A stretch of DNA of 64,000 bases from NCBI GenBank assembly GCA_013388985.1, contig JACAEF010000011.1:1-64000 (forward strand), in the 5' to 3' direction. This document shows, one piece after another, positions 18,221 through 27,554 of this stretch. Position 1 is the stretch's first letter. Each line of letters starts with the position of its first letter. Origin of the DNA: Rhodocyclaceae bacterium. GTDB taxonomy: Bacteria > Pseudomonadota > Gammaproteobacteria > Burkholderiales > Rhodocyclaceae. A program made the position numbers and the translations under genes. The notes under the pieces are model-generated. The model was not told the origin of the DNA, made no database searches, and saw nothing but the letters and a program-made list of their open reading frames with translations.

Positions 18221-18622
18221 ATGAAGAAATCCCACGCTGGCTTTACCCTGATCGAACTGATCGTCGTCATCGTCATCCTCGGTATTCTCGCGGCGGTCGC
18301 CCTTCCCCGATTCATCGACTTTACCAGGGATGCGTCCAATGCTGCCGCTGCAGGGGTCGCCGGAGGACTCGCTTCGGCCTCATCGCTCAACTACGCCGCA
18401 AAGACCGCAGGAAAAACCGTGACGCCACCGACCATCATCGGTAAGAAATGCACGGACACGGGTGCCGGGTCTTTCTGGGACATGCTTCAAGGCGGAAAGC
18501 CTGCAAACATGAAGTTGTCCGGCGCGGGAAACTGCACTGGTGCGACCCCGGGAACCACGGTTGATTGCACGGTAACCGAATCCAAAGGCGGTACAGCGAC
18601 TGCAACGATCGTTTGTTATTGA
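18221..18622 (+). CDS. Second type IV pilin (MshA-like)
   Basis: 133 aa with leader MKKSHAG and G/FTLIELIVVIVILG, nearly the same N-terminal region as the upstream pilin but a shorter C-terminal domain with three cysteines (GKKCTD, GNCTG, final IVCY). Shine-Dalgarno GGAG lies upstream. The two genes probably arose by duplication; which is the main subunit is unclear. A strong terminator follows. Confidence 0.88.
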   Translation: MKKSHAGFTLIELIVVIVILGILAAVALPRFIDFTRDASNAAAAGVAGGLASASSLNYAAKTAGKTVTPPTIIGKKCTDTGAGSFWDMLQGGKPANMKLSGAGNCTGATPGTTVDCTVTESKGGTATATIVCY

Positions 18623-18647
18623 TCGAGCGACGACATTTCCTTCATCG

Positions 18648-18680
18648 CGGCCCGGCCCTGTCCGGGCCGTTTCGTTTTTT
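18648..18680 (+). terminator. Rho-independent terminator after pilin genes
   Basis: GC-rich hairpin GCCCGG/CCGGGC followed by TTTCGTTTTTT. The same block, hairpin plus tail, recurs at 19041, 19434 and 19812 around the DUF1640-type genes. Confidence 0.85.
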
Positions 18681-18707
18681 CGTCCCGCTTTCTGCTATTC
18701 TTTGCGC
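18674..18707 (+). promoter_or_regulatory. Probable promoter of a leaderless mRNA
   Basis: A block around CGCTTTCTGCTATTCTTTGC is identical in front of the first and second DUF1640-type genes. TATTCT resembles a -10 box and ends about six bases before the ATG, with no Shine-Dalgarno. This suggests transcription starting at or very near the start codon. Confidence 0.4.
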
Positions 18708-18953
18708 ATGGCATCCATCACCTTCGACACCCATAAGTTCGTCCGCAAGCTCCAGGAAGGCGGCTTCAATGAAAAACAAGCCGAGTCGCTGACCGAAGCC
18801 TTGCGTGCCGCGATCGACGATTCGGAGCTGGTCACGAAAAAGGACCTGCAAATCGAGTTGGCGCCGGTCAAGGCTGATTTGCTGCTGCTCAAGTGGATGA
18901 TCGGCTTCAACCTCGCCTTCACGATGGCGGTGCTCTGGAAGGTCTTCGGCTAG
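18708..18953 (+). CDS. DUF1640-type small coiled-coil membrane protein, copy 1
   Basis: 81 aa. Starts MASITFDTHKFVRKLQE, the typical opening of bacterial DUF1640/CCDC90-like proteins, followed by a Glu/Ala-rich coiled coil with the TKKDLQ motif and one C-terminal membrane helix (WMIGFNLAFTMAVLWKV). Function in bacteria is not established. It is the first of three tandem relatives with shared flanking DNA. Confidence 0.85.
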   Translation: MASITFDTHKFVRKLQEGGFNEKQAESLTEALRAAIDDSELVTKKDLQIELAPVKADLLLLKWMIGFNLAFTMAVLWKVFG

Positions 18954-18983
18954 CCCGGATATTTCACGAGTCCCAAGTAATCA

Positions 18984-18998
18984 GGGACAGACCCCGAT
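18984..18998. repeat. REP-like repeat GGGACAGACCCCGAT, copy 1
   Basis: Short repeat after DUF1640 copy 1; near-identical copies follow copies 2 and 3. Sequences of this type are, to my knowledge, found near REP-associated Y1 transposases in other proteobacteria. No transposase is present here. Confidence 0.65.
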
Positions 18999-19040
18999 TT
19001 TGCGATTTTGGAAGTCCTAGGCCAGCTACCCTGAAATGGC

Positions 19041-19073
19041 GGCCCGGAAACATCCGGGCCGTTTCGTTTTTTC
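19041..19073 (+). terminator. Terminator block between DUF1640 copies 1 and 2
   Basis: Hairpin GGCCCGG-AAACAT-CCGGGCC followed by a T-rich run; its downstream 40 bases, which end at the next start codon, are identical to those before copy 1. Confidence 0.8.
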
Positions 19074-19099
19074 GTCCCGCTTTCTGCTATTCTTTGCGC

Positions 19100-19369
19100 A
19101 TGGCGACGACTACCTTCGACACCCTCAAATTCGCCGAACGGCTCAAGGCCGGCGGCGTCCCCGAAGCGCAGGCCAAGGCCGAAGCCGAAGCCCTGGCCGC
19201 CGCGCTCGCCGAGGCGATGGACCAACAGTTGGCGACGAAAGGAGATCTCTACCGGATTGAGAAAGAAATCGCCGCCCTGCATACCGAAATCGTCGTCGTC
19301 AAATGGATGCTTGGCGTGGTCGTGGCCGCGACGGTCATCCCTTTGCTCAAACCTCTGCTCGGGGGATAA
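19100..19369 (+). CDS. DUF1640-type small coiled-coil membrane protein, copy 2
   Basis: 89 aa: MATTTFDTLKFAERLK, Ala/Glu-rich coiled coil, ATKGDLYRIEKEIAALH and a C-terminal membrane helix (WMLGVVVAATVIPLL). Same layout as copies 1 and 3 and preceded by the same leader DNA as copy 1. No ribosome-binding site is seen. Confidence 0.85.
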   Translation: MATTTFDTLKFAERLKAGGVPEAQAKAEAEALAAALAEAMDQQLATKGDLYRIEKEIAALHTEIVVVKWMLGVVVAATVIPLLKPLLGG

Positions 19370-19383
19370 AGAGCAGGTAGTCG

Positions 19384-19398
19384 GGGGCAGACCCCGAT
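19384..19398. repeat. REP-like repeat, copy 2
   Basis: GGGGCAGACCCCGAT, one base different from copies 1 and 3, directly after DUF1640 copy 2. Confidence 0.65.
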
Positions 19399-19433
19399 TT
19401 CGTGAGCCCCAAGGCGGCTCCTCTGATATGGCA

Positions 19434-19451
19434 GCCCGGAGCGATCCGGGC
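19434..19451 (+). terminator. Terminator-like hairpin between DUF1640 copies 2 and 3
   Basis: GCCCGGA/TCCGGGC stem, but the tail reads CGTCATGTTTCC and has few T residues, so it is a decayed copy of the terminator block. Confidence 0.55.
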
Positions 19452-19491
19452 CGTCATGTTTCCGCGCACCGAATTCTGACATTCTTTGCTC

Positions 19492-19725
19492 ATGGCATCC
19501 ATTACGTTCGACACCCTCAAGTTCGCCGATCGCCTGAAAGAGGCCGGGGTTCCGGTGGCTCAGGCGGAAGCCGAGGTGCGCGCGTTGGCCGAGGCGTTGT
19601 CCGCTTCCGATATTGCCACGAAGGCCGACCTGAGTGAACTGAAGATGGACATCGTCATGTGGATGGTGGGTTTGGCCCTTGCCCAGTTGGGCTTGCTCAT
19701 TGGTATCCTCGTCAGGCTGCTCTGA
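19492..19725 (+). CDS. DUF1640-type small coiled-coil membrane protein, copy 3
   Basis: 77 aa, the shortest copy: MASITFDTLKFADRLKEAG, ATKADLSELK and a C-terminal membrane helix (VGLALAQLGLLIGILV). Its upstream region is related to, but more diverged than, that of copies 1 and 2. Confidence 0.83.
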   Translation: MASITFDTLKFADRLKEAGVPVAQAEAEVRALAEALSASDIATKADLSELKMDIVMWMVGLALAQLGLLIGILVRLL

Positions 19726-19773
19726 GAGCAAAGTGGGTGTCGACAGGGCGGCGCCTTAATAAAAGAATGACTG

Positions 19774-19788
19774 GGGACAGACCCCGAT
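19774..19788. repeat. REP-like repeat, copy 3
   Basis: GGGACAGACCCCGAT after DUF1640 copy 3, identical to copy 1. Confidence 0.65.
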
Positions 19789-19811
19789 GATCCGATCGTC
19801 GCCAGTTATCG

Positions 19812-19850
19812 CGGCCCGGCCGGCCCTGCCCGGGCCGTTTCGTTTTCTGT
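19812..19850 (+). terminator. Terminator block after DUF1640 copy 3
   Basis: Hairpin GGCCCGG/CCGGGCC with tail TTTCGTTTTCTG; fourth copy of the block, closing the tandem array before macA. Confidence 0.8.
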
Positions 19851-19863
19851 CGTAACAATCTGT

Positions 19864-19890
19864 AAAACTCGGCGCTGGCGGAACGGCACC
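19864..19890 (+). repeat. Family B repeat upstream of macA
   Basis: Intergenic forward copy, core GGCGCTGGCGGAACGGCAC, about 30 bp before the macA start. Confidence 0.8.
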
Positions 19891-19918
19891 CCAACGGCCA
19901 TCGGCTAGAATCGGCCGC

Positions 19919-21190
19919 ATGAAAGTGCGCCGTCTGCTCGTCTTCGTCCTCCTCGTCGCCGTGCTGGGCGGCGGATTCACCGCCTGGCGCGTCTTCTTCG
20001 CCGCAGGCGCCAAGCCGGCCTACAAGTTCGCCAGCATCGAAAGCGGTCCGCTCACGGCCTCGGTCGCGGCCACCGGCACGCTCAACCCCGTGGTGTCGGT
20101 GCAGGTGAGCTCGCAGATCTCCGGTCAGATCCGCGAGATCCTCGTCGATTTCAACAGCCCGGTGAAGGTCGGCGACCTGCTCGCCCGCATCGCCCCGGAA
20201 ACCTACGAGCACCGCGTGCACCAGGCCGAAGCCGATCTCGAAGCGGCGCGCGCCACCGTGGCCGTGCAGCAGGCCGAGCTGTTCCGCGCCCGGGTGAATC
20301 TCACCGATGCCGAACGCGACTTCGCCCGCAAGCAGACCCTCGTCGCCAAGAACTACATCTCCCCGGCCGATCTCGACAAGGCGCAAACGACGCTCGACGC
20401 GGCGCGCGCGCAGTTGAAGGTGGTCGAAGCTCAGGCCGCCAACAGCGCCGCGCTGGTCCGCCAGCGCGAGGCAGCCCTCGGCCAGGCGCGGGTCGATCTG
20501 TCGCGCACCGAGATCCGCGCCCCCATCGATGGCATCGTCATCAAGAAGAGCGTCGAGCCGGGCCAGACCGTGGCGGCGAGCCTGCAGGCGCCGGAAATGT
20601 TCGTGATCGCCAAGAACCTCACCGACATGCAGGTCGAGGCTTCGATCGACGAGGCCGACATCGGCCGTGTCGCGCTCGGGCAGGAGGTGAGCTTCACCGT
20701 CGATGCCTTCCCCGGCCGGCGCTTCAAGGGCCGGGTGATGCAGGTCAGGAAGGCCGCGCAGGTGGTCTCGAACGTCGTCAGCTACACGGTCGTCATCTCC
20801 GCCGCCAACCCCGACCTTGCCTTGCTGCCCGGCATGACCGCCAACGTGCGCATCATCACCGCGCAGAAGGACGCGGTGCTGAAGGTCGCCAATGCCGCGC
20901 TGCGCTTTCACCCGCCGGAAAGCGGCGAAAAGCCGACACGCGGCCCTGCCAGCGAGGGGCGGCCGCCCGGCAGCGGCACGGGGCGCGGACGTGGCGCAGA
21001 GGGCAGCAGCGGCAAGCTCTGGGTGCTTGGCGAGGATGGCAAGCCCAAGGCGATCGAGGTGAAGACCGGCATCACCGACGGCAATCAGACCGAAATCGTC
21101 TCCGGCGACGTCGCCGCGGGCCAACAGGTCATCGTCGGCATGAGCGTTCAGGGCGAGAAGACCAAGCCGGCACAACCGCGGATGTTCTGA
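19919..21190 (+). CDS. macA: MacA-like periplasmic adaptor of an ABC efflux pump
   Basis: 423-aa membrane-fusion protein that bridges an inner-membrane MacB pump to an outer-membrane channel. It has an N-terminal membrane anchor ([18 protein letters not shown]), biotinyl-lipoyl halves around VSSQISGQI and [12 protein letters not shown], an alpha-helical hairpin between them (about residues 100-190) and beta-barrel domains. A Gly/Arg/Pro-rich insert near residues 345-365 is unusual. It forms an operon with the two MacB genes (1-bp gap). No TolC gene is in the window. Confidence 0.88.
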   Translation: MKVRRLLVFVLLVAVLGGGFTAWRVFFAAGAKPAYKFASIESGPLTASVAATGTLNPVVSVQVSSQISGQIREILVDFNSPVKVGDLLARIAPETYEHRVHQAEADLEAARATVAVQQAELFRARVNLTDAERDFARKQTLVAKNYISPADLDKAQTTLDAARAQLKVVEAQAANSAALVRQREAALGQARVDLSRTEIRAPIDGIVIKKSVEPGQTVAASLQAPEMFVIAKNLTDMQVEASIDEADIGRVALGQEVSFTVDAFPGRRFKGRVMQVRKAAQVVSNVVSYTVVISAANPDLALLPGMTANVRIITAQKDAVLKVANAALRFHPPESGEKPTRGPASEGRPPGSGTGRGRGAEGSSGKLWVLGEDGKPKAIEVKTGITDGNQTEIVSGDVAAGQQVIVGMSVQGEKTKPAQPRMF

Positions 21191-21191
21191 C

Positions 21192-21916
21192 GTGAGCCTG
21201 ATCCGCGTCGAGAACCTCGCCAAGAATTACCGGCTGGGCGATACCGAGGTGCCGGCCTTGCGTGGCGTGACGCTGACGATCGAGCGTGGCAGCTTCGTCG
21301 CGGTGATGGGGCCGTCGGGTTCGGGCAAGTCGACCTTCATGAACCTGCTCGGCTGTCTCGATACCCCAAGCGCCGGCCGCTACTGGCTGGATGGCGACTT
21401 GGTCTCGCAGCTCGACGACGACGCCCTCTCGCGCGTGCGCAACCGCAAGATCGGCTTCGTGTTCCAGCATTTCAATCTGCTGCCGCGCACCTCGGCGCTG
21501 GACAACGTCGCCCTGCCGCTGCTCTATCGCGGCGTCAAGGCCGCCGAACGCCAGGCACGCGCGGCGCGGCGCCTGGCGCAAGTCGGCCTGGCCGAGCGCA
21601 GCGGGCACCATCCGGCGCAACTGTCCGGCGGCCAGCAGCAGCGCGTCGCGATCGCCCGCGCACTGGTCGGCGACCCGGCCCTGATCCTCGCCGACGAGCC
21701 GACTGGCGCGCTCGACTCGCGCACCGGCATCGAGATCATGACGCTGCTCCAGGAACTCAACCGCGAGGGCATTACGATCGTGGTCGTCACCCACGAGCAT
21801 GATATCGCCGCCTATGCCGGACGCATCATCCATTTCCGGGACGGTGTGGTGGTCGACGACGCACTCAATGCGAGCCGTGACGCCAGCGCCGATCTGGCAG
21901 CCCTGACGGCCGTCTC

Positions 21917-21920
<4 letters not shown>
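21192..21920 (+). CDS. MacB-type ABC transporter ATP-binding protein
   Basis: 242-aa LolD/MacB-class ATPase, GTG start at 21192. Walker [11 protein letters not shown], signature [15 protein letters not shown], Walker [13 protein letters not shown] and the H-loop VVTHEHD are complete. It is encoded separately from the permease, unlike E. coli MacB, where both domains are fused. ATGA overlap with the permease gene. Confidence 0.93.
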
Positions 21921-23153
<1,233 letters not shown>

Positions 23154-23155
<2 letters not shown>

Positions 23156-23375
23156 AAGCCCGCCCCCCTTCGCCCCCCTCACGGGGGGTTCTTGCCCGCT
23201 CGCGCCGCGTTGCGGCGCTCGAATATGAGGGTCTCACGCGATTTTCGCGTCGCGGGTTGCGCCTTCGGCGCATGCCGCCTGCGGGCAGGGAAACCCTGCC
23301 CGCTGGCTGTCGTGCCTTACGCGCCGAAGGCCCGCCCCCTTCGCCCCTCTCGCGGGAGGTCTTGAAACTGTAACA
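23154..23375. repeat. Family D hairpin-rich region with flanking direct repeats
   Basis: A GC-rich block of about 35 bp with CCCGCCCCCTTCGCCCC and a CCCCTC/GGGG hairpin occurs at about 23156-23192 and again at about 23328-23367 in the same direction. They enclose about 140 bp with further hairpins (GCGGGCAGG/CCTGCCCGC near 23281-23304). A related sequence lies at 50910-51035. It may act as a terminator after macB; I see no gene in it. Confidence 0.5.
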
Positions 23376-23410
23376 ATCGCTGCGGTTCGCCCGCCTAGAA
23401 TGCAGCGATC

Positions 23411-25006
23411 ATGGCCGAAGAGATCGAACTGAAGCTCGCGCTGCCAGAAAGCGCGCAACGCGCCTTCCTGCGCCAGCCGCTGCTGCGGCAGGCCGTGCGC
23501 AAAGAGACGCATCGCCTGACCAACCTCTATTACGACACGCCCGGGCTCGATTTGCGCCAACACGGCATCGCGCTGCGCCTGCGCGCGCAGGGCAAGTTCT
23601 GGCTGCAAACGGTCAAGTGCGCCGGCGACCGCGCGGGCGGCCTGTCGGCGCGGCCCGAATGGGAAACGCCCTACGGCGGCCATTTCGACTTCTCGCCGAT
23701 CGACGATCCCGAGGTGCGCGCCTGGCTGGAACGACCGAAGATCGCCACGCGCCTTTCGCCGGTGTTCGAAACCAATTTCCAGCGCATGGCATGGACTTTC
23801 GAGCTGCCGCGTGCCACGCGCGTCGAGCTTGCTCTCGACCGCGGCTGGATTTCCGCTGCCGGCCAGCGCGAGCCGGTCTCCGAAGTCGAGCTCGAACTGA
23901 TCGAAGGCGATGCGGGCGAACTGTTCGCCCTCGCCCTGGCCTTGGCCGCACGCGTGCCTCTCGTTCCCGCGCCGCTGTCGAAGGCGGATCGGGGTTATGC
24001 GCTGTTCCTGCAGACGCCGCCAGCGCCCGTGCGCGCCGCCTCGCCCGACTTGTCGGCCGAAATGATGCCGCTGGCCGCTTTCCGCGCCATCGCGCTGGCC
24101 TGTCTCGACCAGCTGCAGCGCAATCACAGGACCGCCCTGACGAGCGAGGATCCGGAATACATCCATCAGATGCGTGTCGCGTTGCGCCGTCTGCGCGCCG
24201 CGCTGCGGCTGTTCCGGCCGCTCTTGCCCGCGGACTTCGAGGAACGGTCGTTGCCGCTGGTGCGCGAGCTGATGGCCCCGTTGGGCAAGGCGCGCGATGT
24301 CGATGTGCTGCTCGCCGAAATCGCCAACCCGGTGCTCGCCGCGCTGCCCGACGAACCGCGGCTCGCCGCGCTGATCGGCGTCATCACCGAGCGCCGTCAT
24401 GAAGCCCGCCAGCAAGCGCTGCACCTCTTGACCACGCCGCGCTATGGCGTGATCGTCCTGCAGCTGCTCGCCCTGACGCACGGCCTTTCCGCCGTCGAAG
24501 CAAAGCGAGCCGCGGTGGGAACCCCGGATGCGACTGGCCAGGCGAGTCTGCCCGATTTCGCGCGCAAACGCCTGCGGCGACTGCGCAAGAAGGCGCTCGC
24601 CCTGGCCCGCGAGGTCGATGCCGCACGTCCCGAGACGCTGCATGCGCTGCGCATCGCCATCAAGCGGCTGCGGTATGCGCTGGAATTTTTCTCGCCGCTC
24701 GCCGAGAGGAAGCCGACCCGCCGTCTGCTCGGACACCTCGCCGAATTGCAGGAAGTGCTGGGCCAGATCAACGACCTTGCCAACGCCGGCGCGCTGCTGA
24801 TGGAATCCGCCGGCAACGATCAGCCGCTGCGCGAGGCCGTCAGCCTGATCGCCGGCTGGCATGGCCCGCGTTACCAGCGACTGCTCTCGGCAGTGCCGCG
24901 TGCCATCACGCGACTCGGCACGATGCGTCTGCCGCACTGGCGCGGCCGTCACCCTCGTGTCACATCGGCGTCGTATGCTGGGCCGCAGACAAACGAGACG
25001 GAGTGA
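23411..25006 (+). CDS. CYTH and CHAD domain-containing protein
   Basis: 531 aa. The N-terminal CYTH domain (about residues 1-200) carries the ExExK signature EIELKLAL and Arg/Glu-rich strands of a triphosphate tunnel, so it is probably an inorganic triphosphatase. The C-terminal CHAD domain (about 225-510) is helical with many His, Arg and Lys, for example YIHQMRVALRRLRAALRLF and LHALRIAIKRLRYALEFF; CHAD domains bind polyphosphate. The sixA gene follows 2 bp later. Confidence 0.9.
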   Translation: MAEEIELKLALPESAQRAFLRQPLLRQAVRKETHRLTNLYYDTPGLDLRQHGIALRLRAQGKFWLQTVKCAGDRAGGLSARPEWETPYGGHFDFSPIDDPEVRAWLERPKIATRLSPVFETNFQRMAWTFELPRATRVELALDRGWISAAGQREPVSEVELELIEGDAGELFALALALAARVPLVPAPLSKADRGYALFLQTPPAPVRAASPDLSAEMMPLAAFRAIALACLDQLQRNHRTALTSEDPEYIHQMRVALRRLRAALRLFRPLLPADFEERSLPLVRELMAPLGKARDVDVLLAEIANPVLAALPDEPRLAALIGVITERRHEARQQALHLLTTPRYGVIVLQLLALTHGLSAVEAKRAAVGTPDATGQASLPDFARKRLRRLRKKALALAREVDAARPETLHALRIAIKRLRYALEFFSPLAERKPTRRLLGHLAELQEVLGQINDLANAGALLMESAGNDQPLREAVSLIAGWHGPRYQRLLSAVPRAITRLGTMRLPHWRGRHPRVTSASYAGPQTNETE

Positions 25007-25008
25007 GG

Positions 25009-25473
25009 ATGGATCTGATCCTGTGGCGTCATGCCGAAGCCGAAGAAGCCCGCGAAGGTCAGCCGGATGCCAGGCGCCGGCTCACCGCGCGCGGCGACAA
25101 GCAGGCCCATGAAGTCGCGAAGTGGCTGCGGGCCCAGCTGCCGAAGAAAACCCGCATCCTCGTCAGCCCGACGATGCGCACCCAGCAAACCGCGCATGCG
25201 CTGGCGCTGCCTTTCGAGGTCGAGCCGAAGATCGGCGTCGGCGCCGATGCCGCCGACCTGCTCGCCGCCGCGCACTGGCCGGAACATTCGGGCGCCGTGC
25301 TGCTGGTGGGGCACCAGCCGACGCTGGGGCGTCTGGCGTCCTTGCTGCTCTCCGGCGCCGAAGCCGACTGGAGCTTCAAGAAAGGCGCCGTCTGGTGGTT
25401 TTCCAAGCGCAGCCGCGAAGGGCGCGACCAGACCGTGCTGCGCGCGGTGATCAATCCCGAGATGCTGCGCTGA
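25009..25473 (+). CDS. sixA: Phosphohistidine phosphatase SixA
   Basis: 154-aa histidine phosphatase of the SixA branch: LILWRHAEAEE at the N-terminus, VSPTMRTQQTA, and VGHQPTLGRLASLLL with the second catalytic His. The family removes phosphate from phospho-His proteins. I start it at ATG 25009; GTG 25003 overlapping the previous stop would add two residues. Its stop meets the stop of the convergent Rnf operon with no spacer (TGATCA). Confidence 0.88.
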   Translation: MDLILWRHAEAEEAREGQPDARRRLTARGDKQAHEVAKWLRAQLPKKTRILVSPTMRTQQTAHALALPFEVEPKIGVGADAADLLAAAHWPEHSGAVLLVGHQPTLGRLASLLLSGAEADWSFKKGAVWWFSKRSREGRDQTVLRAVINPEMLR

Positions 25474-25653
25474 TCAACGCGCGCAGGTGTCGTCTTCGCA
25501 CTTGCCGGCACAGCAGCCGCAGCCGCCGTCGTTCTTGCGGAACGGGCCGAGCTGCGGGTGGCGTGCCGCAAAGCGGCGATAGAGCCGATCCACCGCGATG
25601 CCGGCGAGCATCAGCGCCAAGATCAGCGCGACGGTAATGACGTAGGTCATCAT
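25474..25653 (-). CDS. Small membrane protein with Cys-rich tail, NqrM-like (Rnf-associated)
   Basis: 59 aa. One N-terminal membrane helix (TYVITVALILALMLAGIAVD), a basic stretch and a C-terminal tail with five cysteines, GGCGCCAGKCEDDTCAR. The topology and tail resemble NqrM, which delivers iron for the [2Fe-2S] centre between NqrD and NqrE; RnfA and RnfE are the homologues of those subunits and lie directly upstream. ATG 25653 overlaps the rnfA stop. Its role as an Rnf maturation factor is inference; the Cys spacing is not identical to NqrM. Confidence 0.75.
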   Translation of the reverse strand: MMTYVITVALILALMLAGIAVDRLYRRFAARHPQLGPFRKNDGGCGCCAGKCEDDTCAR

Positions 25654-26228
25654 CCGCCCAGCCCGGCGAAGCCCATGAAGGCCAGCGACAGGATGCCGGC
25701 GAGCATCAAGGACAGCGCCGTGCCCTGCGCCACGGAGGGCACGTCGGAAAGCCGCAGGCGCTCGCGCACGCTGGCCATCAGCGTGAGCGCCAGCGTGAAG
25801 CCCGCGCCGGCGCCGACGGCGAACGTGACCGACTGCACGAAATCGTATTCGCGCGCGGTCTGGAACAGCGCGACACCGAGCACCGCGCAGTTGGTGGTGA
25901 TCAGCGGCAGATAGATGCCGAGCGCGCGGAACAGCGCCGGGCTGTATTTCTTCAGCACCATCTCGACCAATTGCACCGCCGAGGCGATGATGACGATGTA
26001 GGCGATCAGCCGCAGGAATTCGAGGTTGAAGTAGGCGAGCAGCAGGTTGAGGCCAAAGGCGCACAAGGAGGCGACGAGCATCACGAAAGTCGTCGCCGCG
26101 CCCATCGGCAGGGCTGTCTCGAGCTTGCCCGAGACGCCGATGAACGGGCACAGGCCGAGGAACATCGCCAGCACGAAGTTGTTGGCGAGGAAGGCGTTGA
26201 TGAAGATCTGCGCGGCGGATTCATGCAT
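25650..26228 (-). CDS. rnfA: Rnf electron transport complex subunit RnfA
   Basis: 192-aa integral membrane subunit, six helices. FLGLCPFIGVSG and TTNCAVLGVALF carry the two conserved cysteines in membrane half-helices that, with those of RnfE, hold the intramembrane [2Fe-2S] cluster. The start overlaps the rnfE 3' end by 8 bp. Confidence 0.95.
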   Translation of the reverse strand: MHESAAQIFINAFLANNFVLAMFLGLCPFIGVSGKLETALPMGAATTFVMLVASLCAFGLNLLLAYFNLEFLRLIAYIVIIASAVQLVEMVLKKYSPALFRALGIYLPLITTNCAVLGVALFQTAREYDFVQSVTFAVGAGAGFTLALTLMASVRERLRLSDVPSVAQGTALSLMLAGILSLAFMGFAGLGG

Positions 26229-26868
26229 GTTGTGTCACTCCCTTGGCGGCGCCCTGACGGCGCTGGCGCCAACGCCCCCAGGCTGCGAAGAGCAGCAGCC
26301 ACAGACCGAGCACGAAGAAGCCGCCGGGCGGCAGCACCATCACCACCCAAGGCTGGAAATGCTCGCCGAACAGGGAAAAGCCGAACAGCTTGCCCGCGCC
26401 GAGAATCTCGCGCACGCTGCCGAGCGCGAACAGGCCGATCGAGAATCCGACCCCCATGCCGAGCGCATTGACGACGGCGGTCAGCGGCGGATGTTTGGAG
26501 GCATGCGCCTCGGCGCGGCCGAGGATGATGCAGTTGACCACGATCAGCTGGATGAAGGCGCCGAGCGCATCGTAGAGCGCGAGGCTGATCGCCTGGATCA
26601 GGTAGTCGACGACGGTGACGAAGGTGGCGATGATGACGATATAGGTGGCGATGCGCACCTCCTTCGGGATCAGCTTGCGCAAGAGCGACACCAGGAGGCA
26701 GGAGCAGGTCAGCACGAAGGTGGTGGCCAGCCCCATCGACAGCGCATTCACCGCCGAAACGGTGACGGCGAGCGTCGGGCACAGGCCCAGCACCATCACG
26801 AATACCGGGTTCTGGCGCCAGACGCCCTCCATGAATTCTTCCCAGGTCGTGGTCGCAGCCTGACTCAT
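26221..26868 (-). CDS. rnfE: Rnf electron transport complex subunit RnfE
   Basis: 215-aa membrane subunit paralogous to RnfA: MVLGLCPTLAVTVSA and VVNCIILGRAEAHA carry the paired cysteines, and GMGVGFSIGLFALG is typical. The C-terminus ends in a basic tail. ATG 26868 overlaps the rnfG stop (ATGA). Confidence 0.95.
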   Translation of the reverse strand: MSQAATTTWEEFMEGVWRQNPVFVMVLGLCPTLAVTVSAVNALSMGLATTFVLTCSCLLVSLLRKLIPKEVRIATYIVIIATFVTVVDYLIQAISLALYDALGAFIQLIVVNCIILGRAEAHASKHPPLTAVVNALGMGVGFSIGLFALGSVREILGAGKLFGFSLFGEHFQPWVVMVLPPGGFFVLGLWLLLFAAWGRWRQRRQGAAKGVTQHA

Positions 26869-27554
26869 GGCTTTTCCTTCAGTGTGTCCAGATGCATTGC
26901 GATGCGCGGCAGAAGCTTTTGCGCCGTGTCGTTGATCGCCCGGCCGACGGCGCGCGAAGTGATCGTCGCGCCGGCGATCGCGTCGATTTCCCAGGCGTGT
27001 GCCTTGCTGCCGTGCTTGACGGTGCGGATCTCGTGCGCGAGCGCCCGGCCATCCGCCGCCGGCTCCGCTTCGAGCGGGAAGTTGGCGAGGAAATCGCGAT
27101 CTTTCGTGACCTTGTCGCCGATGCCGGGCGTCTCGCGCGCCGCGACGACGCTGAAGCCGGCGATCTTCCGCGTCGCCGGATCCCAGGCGAACAGGATGCG
27201 TACGGTGTCGGCATAGCCCTTGGCGGCGCCCTCGGCAGCGATGCCGGCGAGCCGGCCGGCCGTATCGTAGCCGGCGTAGAACTTGATCGCGTCGGCCGGT
27301 GCCGTCTCGCCAGCGCCGACTTTCGCGATTTCGCCGTTGGGCAGCGCCCAATACTCGGCGATCGCCTGCGCTCCCGGCACCACCTTGAACACGGCGCGCT
27401 CGAGCGCGATGCGCTTGTTTTCCTGCACCGCGCGGTAAGTGCCCTGATAGGCGGCGACGATGATCGTGCCGCAGATCGCGGCGATCAGGCCGAGCGTGCG
27501 GATCATCGCCGCCGGCGGCGTCATCTCTGGCAGGGTCTGGGTGGCGTGGTTCAT
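26865..27554 (-). CDS. rnfG: Rnf electron transport complex subunit RnfG
   Basis: 229-aa periplasmic subunit with one N-terminal anchor (LGLIAAICGTIIVAAY). The FMN-binding domain ends with the flavinylation motif DAIAGATITS; the second Thr of GATIT is the expected FMN attachment site, needing ApbE, which is not in this window. A family B repeat (27299-27325) is read in frame as AKVGAGETA, in the variable stretch before DAIKFYAGYD. Confidence 0.94.
   Translation of the reverse strand: MNHATQTLPEMTPPAAMIRTLGLIAAICGTIIVAAYQGTYRAVQENKRIALERAVFKVVPGAQAIAEYWALPNGEIAKVGAGETAPADAIKFYAGYDTAGRLAGIAAEGAAKGYADTVRILFAWDPATRKIAGFSVVAARETPGIGDKVTKDRDFLANFPLEAEPAADGRALAHEIRTVKHGSKAHAWEIDAIAGATITSRAVGRAINDTAQKLLPRIAMHLDTLKEKP
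27299..27325 (-). repeat. Family B repeat, in frame in rnfG
   Basis: Same orientation as the gene; encodes KVGAGETA. It lies between two conserved parts of the FMN-binding domain. Confidence 0.8.
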
